A stretch of 64,000 nucleotides of DNA from Mesorhizobium sp. SOD10 (GTDB taxonomy: Bacteria; Pseudomonadota; Alphaproteobacteria; Rhizobiales; Rhizobiaceae), in assembly GCA_000824805.1 (NCBI GenBank), contig CCNA01000034.1, forward strand, positions 124,001 through 188,000, in the 5' to 3' direction. The notes beneath the pieces are model-generated. The model searched no databases and was not told the DNA's origin. It saw only the letters and a program-made list of their open reading frames with translations. Shown here piece by piece: positions 16,836 to 25,790 of the stretch. A program made the translations under genes and the position numbers. Numbering within the stretch: position 1 is the stretch's first letter; every line of letters begins with the position of its first letter.

Positions 16836-17327
16836 GTGGCGAGAAGTAATCGGAATGGAAACCGCTTGAAACGACCGGATTTCATGGCCTTGGCGCTTGA
16901 GGAGGCCGAGGCGGCCGCCGGCCGCGGCGAAGTGCCGGTCGGCGCCGTCATCGCCAATGGCAGCACCGTGGTCGCGAAAGCCGGCAACCGCACGCGTGAA
17001 CTGTCGGACCCGACCGCGCATGCCGAGATGCTGGCGATCCGCGAGGCGTGCCGCAAGCTCGCCAGCGAGCGGCTGACGGGCCACGACCTTTATGTAACGC
17101 TGGAGCCCTGCGCGATGTGCTCGGGCGCCATCTCCTTCGCCCGGCTGCGGCGGCTCTATTTCGGCGCCGCCGACGAGAAAGGCGGCGCGGTGATCAACGG
17201 CGTGCGCTTCTTCGCCTCGCCTACCTGCCACCACAAGCCGGACATCTACCCGGGGCTCGGCGAGAGCGACGCCGCCCTCATTCTCAAGGATTTCTTTCGG
17301 GAGAGACGGAATGGCGGCGAGTGGTAG
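16836..17327 (+). CDS. tadA: tRNA-specific adenosine-34 deaminase TadA
   Basis: Deaminates adenosine 34 to inosine in tRNA-Arg(ACG). It has the zinc cytidine/adenosine deaminase signature: HAE in TAHAEMLAI (zinc His and proton-shuttle Glu) and PCAMCSGAI with the two zinc cysteines. RGEVPVGAVIANG and YFGAADEKGGAV are also typical. From the GTG at 16836 it is 163 residues. A TTG at 16866 (LKRPDFMALALEEA) or the ATG at 16884 are alternative starts that would fit family length slightly better. It is divergent from the pseudouridine synthase gene. Confidence 0.9.
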   Translation: MARSNRNGNRLKRPDFMALALEEAEAAAGRGEVPVGAVIANGSTVVAKAGNRTRELSDPTAHAEMLAIREACRKLASERLTGHDLYVTLEPCAMCSGAISFARLRRLYFGAADEKGGAVINGVRFFASPTCHHKPDIYPGLGESDAALILKDFFRERRNGGEW

Positions 17328-17335
17328 TGAGTAGT

Positions 17336-17374
17336 GAGTAGTGAATGAATGCTACTATTCGCTATTCACTACTC
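17336..17374. repeat. Inverted repeat with GAGTAGT tandem units
   Basis: An 11-bp perfect inverted repeat, GAGTAGTGAAT (17336-17346) and ATTCACTACTC (17364-17374), lies between convergent tadA and the lipoprotein gene. The left arm is preceded by tandem AGTGAGT units. It may serve as a bidirectional transcription stop, but the composition is unlike a GC-rich terminator. Confidence 0.5.
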
Positions 17375-17377
17375 TAT

Positions 17378-18052
17378 TCACAGACCCAGCCAATCGAACC
17401 AGCCGCTCTTCTTACCTTCCGCCTGCGCCTTGAGGCGACGCTCCTTCTTGTACTCGTCCTCTCCGAGCTCGTTCTGCGGCGCGGTGTCGGCGGGCTGGCG
17501 ATAGGCGAGCGGCGGCTCACTCAGATATTTGCGAACAGTCGGGTCGCCCTGCTTCTGTTCGGCGAGCCGGCGCTGGATCTCGGCGCGGCGCGTAGCGCTG
17601 GAATCATCCGGCGACCAGCGCGGCGGATGGCTGGAGCCCGACTCGGCCATCGCCTTCTTTACCGCTTCGGGATCGGTCTGCACGTCCTCGACTGCTTCCG
17701 GCTGGTAGTTGGGATCGTTCTGGTGCGCGGTGGCGTCGGCACGGATGCGGGCGCGGCGCGCCTCCGGCGATTCGGGCCAGTCGGCGCTCGCCGTCTGAAT
17801 GCTCTGCTGCGGCGGTGGCAGGCTTTCCTTTTGCCCCGGAGCGGGCTTCACCAGGTCGGGACGCGGCTTGTAGTCGATCGGATCGCGACGCTTCGGCGTG
17901 ATCGAGGCGGCGCCGGAAACATCATCGAAGAGCTGCGCGGCAGCCGTCTTGCCGGTTCCGTAAGTGGGCGAGCTCATGCAGCCGGACAAAGCGATGGCCG
18001 ATACCACAAGCGGCGCCACCAGCGCGGCGCGCGCAAACGTTCTGTCGGTCAT
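17378..18052 (-). CDS. Putative lipoprotein of unknown function
   Basis: The start at 18052 opens a lipoprotein signal peptide: MTDRTFARAALVAPLVVSAI then ALSGC, with the lipidated cysteine at about residue 25. The ~200-residue mature part is hydrophilic, rich in Pro, Glu, Arg and Gln, with no cysteines or membrane helices, and ends SGWFDWLGL. I do not recognise a domain. The low-complexity charged sequence suggests a flexible envelope protein. It converges on tadA. Confidence 0.7.
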   Translation of the reverse strand: MTDRTFARAALVAPLVVSAIALSGCMSSPTYGTGKTAAAQLFDDVSGAASITPKRRDPIDYKPRPDLVKPAPGQKESLPPPQQSIQTASADWPESPEARRARIRADATAHQNDPNYQPEAVEDVQTDPEAVKKAMAESGSSHPPRWSPDDSSATRRAEIQRRLAEQKQGDPTVRKYLSEPPLAYRQPADTAPQNELGEDEYKKERRLKAQAEGKKSGWFDWLGL

Positions 18053-18255
18053 GCCAAAAAGTCCCACTCTAACAGCCTTTCGGTCGCCACCGGCCAACGG
18101 CACGGTCCCCTTCTTCCCCGCACTTGCGACGGAAATCCGGCGACAATTTGTCTGCCGGAGTGTCGCGTGTTTACCTCAACCACTTGTTAAGGGCAACGCA
18201 TGGGCGGTTTCACGCCGCCCGGCGTGGCACTTTTGCACCGGCTTATAAACAGTGG

Positions 18256-21225
18256 CTACAGTCGGCCCAATGCTCTTAGCTCGTGCAGCACGGCCGCATC
18301 GCGGGCCGAGACATCCGGGAATTCCGGATCCTGGCCTACATCGGCGGTGTAGCGCCAGGAGCGCGCGCATTTGGCCAGACCGCGATCCTCGGCTTTCTCC
18401 ACCACCACCGCCACGCCCTTGACGTCGTCGAGCGTGAAGGCGCCTTCCGGCGCCTTGCCACGGCTGATGACGAGGTCGCTGGTGATCGCCATCTCGGCCA
18501 TGTCGACATCAGCGATCGCCGCTTCCAGCGCGGCGTCGTCGAGGGTGACCACTGGCACGGCTTCCAGGGAGGAGCCGATCACCTTCTCGGCCCTTGCGAT
18601 CTCGAGCGCTCCGGTGACCACGCGGCGCACCTGCCTGACCTTGCGCCATTTCTCGGCAAGCGCCTCGTTCCTCCAGCTTTCCGGAATTGCCGGGAACTGG
18701 TCGAGATGCACCGAGACGGCTTCCGGATGGCGGTCGAGCCAGGCTTCCTCGGTGGTGAAGGGCAGCATCGGCGCGAGCCACTTCACCAGGCACTCGAAGA
18801 GGTGGCGCACCACCTGCACGGCCGCTCTGCGGCGCAGGCTGGACGGCCCGTCGCAATAAAGCGCGTCCTTGCGGATGTCGAAATAGAAGGCCGAGAGCTC
18901 CACCACCATGAAGTCGAGCAATGCGCGGGTGATGCGCTTGAACTCGAACGCGTCGTAGCCCTGGCGCACCACCTCGTCCAGTTCGGACAACCGGTGCAGC
19001 ATCAGCCGCTCCAGTTCCGGCATGGCCTCGACCGGCACATCCTGGCCATCGTCATGGGCAAGCGTGCCCAGCATCCAGCGGATCGTGTTCCTGAGCTTGC
19101 GGTAGGCGTCGATATTGGTCTGCAGCACATTCTTGCCGAGCCGCTGGTCTTCCCAATAATCGGTCGTCACCACCCAGAGCCGCAGGATATCTGCGCCGGA
19201 CTGCTTGATGACATCCTGCGGCACGACGGTGTTGCCGAGCGACTTCGACATCTTGCGGCCTTCCTCATCCATGGTGAAGCCATGGGTGATGACCGTGTCG
19301 TAAGGCGCCCTGCCCCTGGTGCCGCAGCTTTCGAGCAGCGAGGAATGGAACCAGCCGCGATGCTGGTCCGAGCCCTCGAGATAGACGTCGGCCGGCCATT
19401 TGAGATCCGGGCGGTCTTCCAGCGTGAAGACATGCGTCGAGCCGGAGTCGAACCAGACGTCGAGGATGTCCATCACCTGGTGCCATTTCGAGGCATCGTG
19501 GTTGCCGAGGAAGCGCGCCTTGGCGCCCTCGGCGAACCAGGCGTCGGCGCCCTCCTTCTCGAAAGCATCCATGATGCGTCGGTTGACGGCCTCGTCCTTC
19601 AGGACGTTGCCGTCGTCATCGGCGAAGACGGCGATCGGCACGCCCCAGGCGCGCTGGCGCGACAGCACCCAGTCGGGGCGCTCCTCGATCATGGCGCGGA
19701 TGCGGTTCTGGCCCGCCGCCGGCACGAAGCGCGTATCGTCGATCGCCTTCAGCGCGCGGCTGCGCAGCGTCGTGCCGTCGCCGAGGTCCTTGTCCATATA
19801 GACGAACCATTGCGGCGTGTTGCGGAAGATGACCGGCTTCTTGGAGCGCCAGGAGTGCGGATAGCTGTGCTTCAGCCGGCCGCGCGCGAAGAGCGCGTTG
19901 CGCTTGATCAGCTCGTCGATGACCGCCTGGTTGGCATTGCCCTTCTTGCCGTTGTCGTCGATGACGCGCGCCGCGCCGCCTTCGCGCCCCGGGCCGAAGC
20001 CCGGCGCGTCCTTGGTGAAGAAGCCGGCATCATCGACGGTGAAGGGGATCGTGGTATCGACACCGCGTGCCCGCAGGTCAGCGGCCGCTTCCATCCAGGC
20101 GTCGAAGTCCTCTCGGCCATGGCCGGGCGCGGTATGCACGAAGCCGGTGCCGGCATCGTCGGTGACATGCTCGCCGGCAACCATCGGCACCGGGAATTCA
20201 TAGCCGCCGCCGAGCCCCTTGAAGGGATGCGAAAGCGTAAGCTTCCCAAGCTGTTCGGCCGATACGCTGTGAAGCCTGTTCAACGTAACCTTGGCCTTGG
20301 CGGCGCATTCCTCGGCCAAGGCGTCGGCAAAGATCAGCTTCTCGCCGGGCTGCGGGCCGAAGGCGTTCTCGGCCGCCGTCACCTCATAGAGGCCATAGGC
20401 GACGCGCGGCGAATAGCTGACCGCGCGATTGCCGGGGATGGTCCAGGGCGTCGTCGTCCAGATGACGACATGCGCCTCGACCAGATCGAGCGCAGTCTCA
20501 TCCAGCGCCGGCGCCGTATCGGCGCCAGCGACCGGCTGGGCGAGGCTCGCGACCGGGAATTTCGCCCAGATCGTGTCGCTCTCATAGTCCTGATACTCGA
20601 CCTCGGCCTCGGCAAGCGCGGTGCGCTCGACCACGCTCCACATCACCGGCTTCGAGCCGCGATAGAGCTGGCCGGACATCGCGAACTTCAGCAGCTCGCC
20701 GGCGATGCGTGACTCGGCATGGTAAGCCATTGTCGTATAGGGATTGTCGAAATCGCCGATGACGCCGAGGCGCTGGAACTCGCCGCCCTGCACCTTGATC
20801 CAGTTGGCGGCGAAGTCGCGGCATTCCCTTCGGAACTCGTTGACCGGCACCTCGTCCTTGTTCTTGCCCTTGGCACGGTACTGCTCCTCGATCTTCCATT
20901 CGATCGGCAGGCCGTGGCAGTCCCAGCCCGGCACGTAATTGGCATCGTAGCCGCGCATCTGGAAGGAGCGGTTGATGACATCCTTGAGGATCTTGTTCAG
21001 CGCATGGCCGATATGGATGTTGCCGTTGGCGTAGGGCGGGCCGTCATGCAGCACGAATTTTTCGCGGCCGGCAGCCTCCTCGCGCAGCTTTTTGTAAAGG
21101 TCCATGTCCTGCCAGCGCTTGACCAGGCCCGGCTCCTTCTCGGGCAGCCCGGCGCGCATCGGGAAATCCGTCTGCGGCAAATAGAGCGTTTTGGAATAGT
21201 CGATCGTCTCAACGGTGTCGGTCAT
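18256..21225 (-). CDS. ileS: Isoleucine--tRNA ligase
   Basis: Charges tRNA-Ile with isoleucine. The 989-residue class Ia synthetase has the HIGH motif (PPYANGNIHIGHALNKIL, about residues 62-79) and the KMSKS loop (DEEGRKMSKSLGNTVVPQDV, about 650-670). The CP1 editing domain lies between (about 200-430; TTTPWTIPGNRAVSY and the HTAPGHGREDF editing pocket). A C-terminal anticodon-binding domain follows. The usual C-terminal zinc finger cysteines are not evident: the protein ends at ELRALGRL. It is a single gene with its own leader region. Confidence 0.95.
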   Translation of the reverse strand: MTDTVETIDYSKTLYLPQTDFPMRAGLPEKEPGLVKRWQDMDLYKKLREEAAGREKFVLHDGPPYANGNIHIGHALNKILKDVINRSFQMRGYDANYVPGWDCHGLPIEWKIEEQYRAKGKNKDEVPVNEFRRECRDFAANWIKVQGGEFQRLGVIGDFDNPYTTMAYHAESRIAGELLKFAMSGQLYRGSKPVMWSVVERTALAEAEVEYQDYESDTIWAKFPVASLAQPVAGADTAPALDETALDLVEAHVVIWTTTPWTIPGNRAVSYSPRVAYGLYEVTAAENAFGPQPGEKLIFADALAEECAAKAKVTLNRLHSVSAEQLGKLTLSHPFKGLGGGYEFPVPMVAGEHVTDDAGTGFVHTAPGHGREDFDAWMEAAADLRARGVDTTIPFTVDDAGFFTKDAPGFGPGREGGAARVIDDNGKKGNANQAVIDELIKRNALFARGRLKHSYPHSWRSKKPVIFRNTPQWFVYMDKDLGDGTTLRSRALKAIDDTRFVPAAGQNRIRAMIEERPDWVLSRQRAWGVPIAVFADDDGNVLKDEAVNRRIMDAFEKEGADAWFAEGAKARFLGNHDASKWHQVMDILDVWFDSGSTHVFTLEDRPDLKWPADVYLEGSDQHRGWFHSSLLESCGTRGRAPYDTVITHGFTMDEEGRKMSKSLGNTVVPQDVIKQSGADILRLWVVTTDYWEDQRLGKNVLQTNIDAYRKLRNTIRWMLGTLAHDDGQDVPVEAMPELERLMLHRLSELDEVVRQGYDAFEFKRITRALLDFMVVELSAFYFDIRKDALYCDGPSSLRRRAAVQVVRHLFECLVKWLAPMLPFTTEEAWLDRHPEAVSVHLDQFPAIPESWRNEALAEKWRKVRQVRRVVTGALEIARAEKVIGSSLEAVPVVTLDDAALEAAIADVDMAEMAITSDLVISRGKAPEGAFTLDDVKGVAVVVEKAEDRGLAKCARSWRYTADVGQDPEFPDVSARDAAVLHELRALGRL

Positions 21226-21528
21226 TGATCTGCCATCTCAGGGTACCCGACGACAAAGCCGGGCGTTCAAGTCTTGCTTTGACGCGTATCGTTTTCCCAA
21301 AACCGAAGCCACCTTCGGGCGATATGCGTTGATGTTCATGAAAAAACGCGAGGGGCGCGCGCGAAACTCCCGGCGGCTCCAGCGGCGCTCAGGCCGCCCG
21401 GAACACCGGGCCCGTAATTCGTATCGCGATCGCGAAAAGGCGCGAAAAGCTCGTCATGGCGTGGCTTTTAGCGGATGGCGCGACAGGAATAAAGCGCGGA
21501 TTTCAAGGCGTGAAGCCGCTTTCACGAC
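21226..21528. other. 303-bp gap between ileS and the MipA/OmpV gene
   Basis: An open frame covers it on the plus strand, but it encodes only an Arg-rich peptide with no recognisable feature, and I treat it as non-coding. On the minus strand this is the ileS leader. I saw no T-box-like specifier structure or attenuator. Confidence 0.4.
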
Positions 21529-22326
21529 CTACATCGTGAAATTGAAGCGGTAAGTGGTCGAGACACCGAAGGTCCACTGGTTGCGGTCGCCCCGTTCCTT
21601 GACCAGGCTGGAGTCGGCAGCCGGCCCCATCAGGCGCGAATATTCGGTGAAGACGCTCGCCGTCATCGGCTCCGTCACTTTCCAGGTGATCGCGCCGCCG
21701 AGGCCTGTCGACTTCACGCCGCCGCCCGGATGGTACTCGCTCAAGCCCGAAGCCGCCGCTTCCTTGGCGCTGACGCCGTAATAGGCGTCGAAATAGTTGG
21801 ACGAGGCGAAAGAGACGCGCGGGCCGCCAGAAATGCGGACCGTCGGCGTGATGTCGTAGAAGGCGTCGGCGGCAATATCCGCGACGAAACCGTTATGGGC
21901 TCGAATGCCGTGCCTGAGCTCCGCCCGCGCCCTCACCCAATCCAGCGGGTAGAATTCGAAGAAGCCGCCCGCCTCGCCGCCCCAGCGCACCGGATCGAGG
22001 CCCTTCAACTCGTCCTTGCTCTCGCGCGAGAATATGAACTTGCCGGTCAAGCCGGCGCGAACGGAACCGTCATCGATCAGCGCCAGCGAGATGTTGTCGT
22101 TGCGTGAGGTGAAGCGCGCCTCGGGACCGGCCTTGCCGAGCGAGATGATCGGCTGGGCGCTCAACATGTATCTCTTGCCGCCCTCGAAATTCGGCGCGAC
22201 GAGAGCCGTGGCGCCGAGGGTGAGATACCAGTCACCGGATATCCAGCCGCCTTCGCCGGCCTGGGCGACAGGTAGGGTGAACAGGGTCACGGCGACAGCC
22301 AGAGGAATCTTCCCGCCAATACGCAT
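21529..22326 (-). CDS. MipA/OmpV family outer-membrane protein
   Basis: A 265-residue secreted barrel. The ATG at 22326 is preferred over the GTG at 22332 because AAGGGG lies 5 nt upstream. A signal peptide (MRIGGKIPLAVAVTLFTLPV, cut after AQA) is followed by WISGDWYLTLGATALVAPNF, a typical MipA start. A barrel of alternating strands ends FGVSTTYRFNFTM. MipA-family proteins were first described as murein-hydrolase-interacting scaffold proteins, but most members are uncharacterised outer-membrane proteins. The gene is monocistronic. Confidence 0.85.
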   Translation of the reverse strand: MRIGGKIPLAVAVTLFTLPVAQAGEGGWISGDWYLTLGATALVAPNFEGGKRYMLSAQPIISLGKAGPEARFTSRNDNISLALIDDGSVRAGLTGKFIFSRESKDELKGLDPVRWGGEAGGFFEFYPLDWVRARAELRHGIRAHNGFVADIAADAFYDITPTVRISGGPRVSFASSNYFDAYYGVSAKEAAASGLSEYHPGGGVKSTGLGGAITWKVTEPMTASVFTEYSRLMGPAADSSLVKERGDRNQWTFGVSTTYRFNFTM

Positions 22327-22457
22327 TGCCACCCCTTACGCGAAACACGCCGGCGGCACCACCCGCCGACGCGCAAGCCATGCCGTGCGTTCGGTAAAAT
22401 TTGATTTAAAATCGGTACACGGTCGGCAGCATGCGAAGATGAGGACGGCCCACCGGA

Positions 22458-22670
22458 TCAGGCGTTGCGCGGCGCGGCCGGCGGGTCCAGCAGCCTGGCC
22501 ACGGCCTTGGCACCTTTTCCGCCGATACGCGCAGACCCGTCGTCACCCACCTCCACCGTGGCGCCGTTAGCGAAGCTGAGTGACCAGCCGTCGTTGCTGG
22601 CGTTGCGCCGGCGGTCGGTGAGTTCGATGCCGCCGGCGGTGACCAGCGCGACAATCCTGTCAGCGTCCAT
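22458..22670 (-). CDS. Small hypothetical protein downstream of the phosphoesterase
   Basis: A 70-residue protein from the ATG at 22670, chosen for its strong GGAGGAC site at 6-nt spacing. It begins 24 bp after the phosphoesterase stop on the same strand, so it is probably the second cistron. It begins MDADRIVALVTAGGIELTDR and contains WSLSFANGATVEVGDDGSAR, with no membrane segment or signal peptide. It is a compact alpha/beta-looking protein that I cannot assign. Confidence 0.6.
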   Translation of the reverse strand: MDADRIVALVTAGGIELTDRRRNASNDGWSLSFANGATVEVGDDGSARIGGKGAKAVARLLDPPAAPRNA

Positions 22671-22693
22671 CTTCGTCCTCCGGATACGGGCCA

Positions 22694-24247
22694 TCAATTC
22701 AGATCAAGCCCGCCGGTGAGATCGCCGAGCGGCGGCTCGCCATGCGCTGCGACCGCCTTGTCACGAACAACGATGCCATGCAGGACCGGCAACTCGAAGC
22801 GCTCTGTAATGAAGCGCAGGATCGACGTCGTGTCATAGGGCGTGTGATCGACGTAGCCGTGTTTGGCGAAGGGCGAAATGATGATCGCGGGAATGCGCGT
22901 GCCGGGACCCCAGCGATCGCCCTTGGGCGGCGCGACATGATCCCAGATGCCGCCATTCTCGTCATAAGTGACGACGACCAGCATATGCGGCCATTGCGGG
23001 CTTTTCTCCAGATGCGCGACGACATCGGCTATATGGTGGTCGCCGGCCTGGATGTCGGCATAGCCGGAATGCTCGTTGAGATTGCCCTGGGGCTTGTAGA
23101 AGGAGACCTGCGGCAGGACGCCATCGTCGATGGCCTGGATGAAGCTCACGCCGCCCAGCCCGGCATCGCGCAGATGCTCGTGCCTGGCCTCGGTGCCCGG
23201 CGCGAAGTTGGCGTAATAGTTGAACGGCTGGTGGTGGTACTGGAAATTCGGGATCGGCGTGTGGTTGCCGTGTTCAAGCGTGTACTGCCAGGCGCCCGAA
23301 TACCACGCCCAGCTGACATGCTTGAGGCTAAGCATGTCGCCGATGGTCGGCTCCGTCTGCGGCGGCAATGTCGTGGGCTTGCCCGGATCGGCCAGGCGCG
23401 GATCGCCGCCGGGCGCCGGATCGTTGCCGCTGGGCTGGTAGGGCGGCTGCATCGTGTTCACCGCGTAGAAATCCGGCGTCAGATTGCCGTCGGAGACGAA
23501 TTTCGGGATGCCGTCGCGCGCCGATTTCGGCGAATTGTCCGCGACCTTCAGTGCTGTGCCGCTAGCGTCCGTCACCGCGATCGACGGCTTGGCCGGGTTC
23601 TTGTCGGCATCCGCATAATAAGGCGCGCAGGCGCAGATCAGCCATTGATGATTGAAAAAAGAGCCGCCGAAGCCGCCCATGAAGAAATGGTCGGCCAGAA
23701 CGTACTTCTGCGCAACGGCCCACATATCGCCCTTGGAGGTGTCCCAGTTGCTCATCGGCATGGCGCCTGAATCGCCCCAGGCGACGAACATGTCGTTCTT
23801 GCCGCCGTTGATCTGCATCTGGTTCTGGTAATAGCGATGCCAGAGATCGTGCGTTATGACGTTGAGCGGGACGTTGAAACCTTTCGCGTCGTTGACGGTG
23901 AAAGGCGCGTTCGGAAGGTGCTCGGTCATTGCCTGCGTCACCGGCGGCGTCACGCCTTTGGCAGTCAGCCCGTCCCAGACCGGCGGCAGTTCGGACAAGA
24001 CGGAACCGTCACGGTCACGCTGCTGCAGGCTTTCCGGGCTCGCCTTGTCGATGCCCTCGGCGCCGGGAAAATGACCATAGAGATTGTCGAAAGCGCGGTT
24101 CTCCGCGAAGATGACGACCACCGTTTCTATTTTGGAAATGCCGTCCGGCGGATCGCCTGGCTGGGCTGCGGAGGCGGAAACCGGAGCGGCAGCACACAAA
24201 GCGAGAGTCGAGGAAATCAGGGCAAGCCCACAAGAGCGCTTCATCAC
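22694..24247 (-). CDS. AcpA/phospholipase C-type phosphoesterase
   Basis: A 517-residue secreted phosphoesterase of the family that includes Francisella acid phosphatase AcpA and bacterial phospholipases C. It has a signal peptide (CGLALISSTLALCAAAPVSA). The metal/nucleophile motif is in VVVIFAENRAFDNLYGHFPG (about residues 44-63; alkaline-phosphatase-superfamily fold). Later metal-ligand segments are HSGYADIQAGDHHIADV and VVVTYDENGGIWDHVAPP. It would release phosphate from periplasmic organophosphates or phospholipids. It is probably co-transcribed with the small gene just downstream. Confidence 0.85.
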   Translation of the reverse strand: MMKRSCGLALISSTLALCAAAPVSASAAQPGDPPDGISKIETVVVIFAENRAFDNLYGHFPGAEGIDKASPESLQQRDRDGSVLSELPPVWDGLTAKGVTPPVTQAMTEHLPNAPFTVNDAKGFNVPLNVITHDLWHRYYQNQMQINGGKNDMFVAWGDSGAMPMSNWDTSKGDMWAVAQKYVLADHFFMGGFGGSFFNHQWLICACAPYYADADKNPAKPSIAVTDASGTALKVADNSPKSARDGIPKFVSDGNLTPDFYAVNTMQPPYQPSGNDPAPGGDPRLADPGKPTTLPPQTEPTIGDMLSLKHVSWAWYSGAWQYTLEHGNHTPIPNFQYHHQPFNYYANFAPGTEARHEHLRDAGLGGVSFIQAIDDGVLPQVSFYKPQGNLNEHSGYADIQAGDHHIADVVAHLEKSPQWPHMLVVVTYDENGGIWDHVAPPKGDRWGPGTRIPAIIISPFAKHGYVDHTPYDTTSILRFITERFELPVLHGIVVRDKAVAAHGEPPLGDLTGGLDLN

Positions 24248-24407
24248 CGTACCTCACCAGTGGTGCAAAACGGGATGACACCAGCTTCGGCGCGCCTTTG
24301 CAATAGCGGGGACTCTGGACGGCAGTGGAACGCCCCTCCCTGACGATAGCATGCGCCAAGCACAGCGCCAGCGCTCTTGGAGATTTGGGATCGCTTATGT
24401 CGCTGCG

Positions 24408-25523
24408 CTAAGCGGCACGCCGGTTGCGGCGCAGGCCCTCTATCAGATCGCAGGCCGCTTCCAGTCCGCCGGTAAGCGGGTTTGACGCTCCGTAGGCAAG
24501 GGCCGCCCGGTGCCATTGCGCGCGGACCGCCGGATCGCCGGCCCTCAGGATCGCCTGCCGCCAGATTTCGGGATCGTCGCGATTGGCCACGACCAGTCCC
24601 GCTCCGCTGGCCTCGACATATTTTGCATATCCGCACGCGTCCGAGGTGATAACCGGCAGGCCATTCGCAAGCGCCTCGAGGATCACCGTGCCAGTATTTT
24701 CCAGGCGCGCCGCGTGCAACATGAAATCGCTCGCAACCACGATCGCCGGGATATCTTCCTGGATGCCCATCAGCGTGACCCGATCCGACATCCCGGATTT
24801 GGCGATCAGGCCGCGAAGCCGGATTTCTTCCTCACTGCCCTTTCGAAAGCCGGCAACCAGCCAATGTATCCCCGGGAACGGCTCTAGAGCCTTTACCGCC
24901 CGGTCGACACCTTTCACCTTCAATCTGTTGGCGATGCTCAACGCAATGACCGCTTCGCGAGGAAGCCCAAAGCGATGGCGGATCTCACTGCGGTCACCGG
25001 CCTGCAGTTCCGGTCTGCAACGCCGCGGATCGAGCGTGGGCCCGACAACGTGGATGCGGGATCCCTCGGTTCGCCAGAAGTCGCGGTAAAGCGCTGCCTG
25101 GTTTTCGCTGAGCGCGATGATCTGCGCGGCGTTGCCGGGGGCAAAGATCATCGATTCGAGGTTCTGCTGGCGAATGAAGCGGGGCGAAAACGGCCGCCAC
25201 CAGCCGAGCTTCGAGGCAAAGTAAGGTGGGTCGCCGGCATAGTAAATGTCCAGGCCAGCCATCTTGTTGAACCCGACCACGCAGTCGAAATCCCGCCGGG
25301 CTGCCAGGACGGTCCTTCCCAGCGCATATTCGGTGCCCGGGTTGGAGAGAACCCGTGCCGGATGGACCTTTATCGTCGCCGAGCTCTCGACATGACCGAC
25401 CTGACGCGTCGTCAGGATCGTCACGCTATGGCCGCGCCGGATAAGGCGGTCACTGATATTGAGACAATCCCTTTGCAGCCCCCCGTTCATAAAGAGGGAA
25501 GAGATTGCGCAGCAGATTCTCAT
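24408..25523 (-). CDS. GT4-family glycosyltransferase
   Basis: A 371-residue GT-B-fold glycosyltransferase resembling LPS-core enzymes such as WaaG. The N-terminal half reads SSLFMNGGLQRDCLNISDRL, and the C-terminal half has the nucleotide-sugar pocket with the E-x7-E motif (HAARLENTGTVILEALANGL, then PVITSDACGYAKYV). The ATG at 25523 follows GGAAG. It is transcribed away from the other three sugar-transferase genes at 25791-29235. A role in LPS or exopolysaccharide assembly is inferred. Confidence 0.85.
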   Translation of the reverse strand: MRICCAISSLFMNGGLQRDCLNISDRLIRRGHSVTILTTRQVGHVESSATIKVHPARVLSNPGTEYALGRTVLAARRDFDCVVGFNKMAGLDIYYAGDPPYFASKLGWWRPFSPRFIRQQNLESMIFAPGNAAQIIALSENQAALYRDFWRTEGSRIHVVGPTLDPRRCRPELQAGDRSEIRHRFGLPREAVIALSIANRLKVKGVDRAVKALEPFPGIHWLVAGFRKGSEEEIRLRGLIAKSGMSDRVTLMGIQEDIPAIVVASDFMLHAARLENTGTVILEALANGLPVITSDACGYAKYVEASGAGLVVANRDDPEIWRQAILRAGDPAVRAQWHRAALAYGASNPLTGGLEAACDLIEGLRRNRRAA

Positions 25524-25790
25524 CGCATCTTCCGGAGCGCCGTCTTACCCCAGTCAGGTCGGCAGAGAGCATCCGGGTGCGCCCGGACTTCTCCGTTCAA
25601 ACAAACAAGCAGGGCGCGTAAATGTCAGTCGTGTCGAAAATACGAATATGCTGTATATAATCGGTTATCAAGAGACTTGGATGCTGCCGCGTTCGAGCTT
25701 TTCCAAAGAGCCAGTTGGAGCGCGGGCCCATGCAAATTCCCCCGGTCGACCGCGATTGCCGGGCCGGGCTCGATTGAAAGCCGCCATACC

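Noticed and set aside
18283..20712. An 809-codon open frame antisense to ileS
   Set aside because: It has no domain and is an effect of high GC third positions opposite a certain ileS gene.
21226..21528. Possible T-box or attenuator in the ileS leader
   Set aside because: No specifier loop, antiterminator or T-run was found; such leaders are also unusual in this group.
24975..25790. Long N-terminal extension of the gene at 25791
   Set aside because: The extension runs antisense through the GT4 gene and has no protein-like features.
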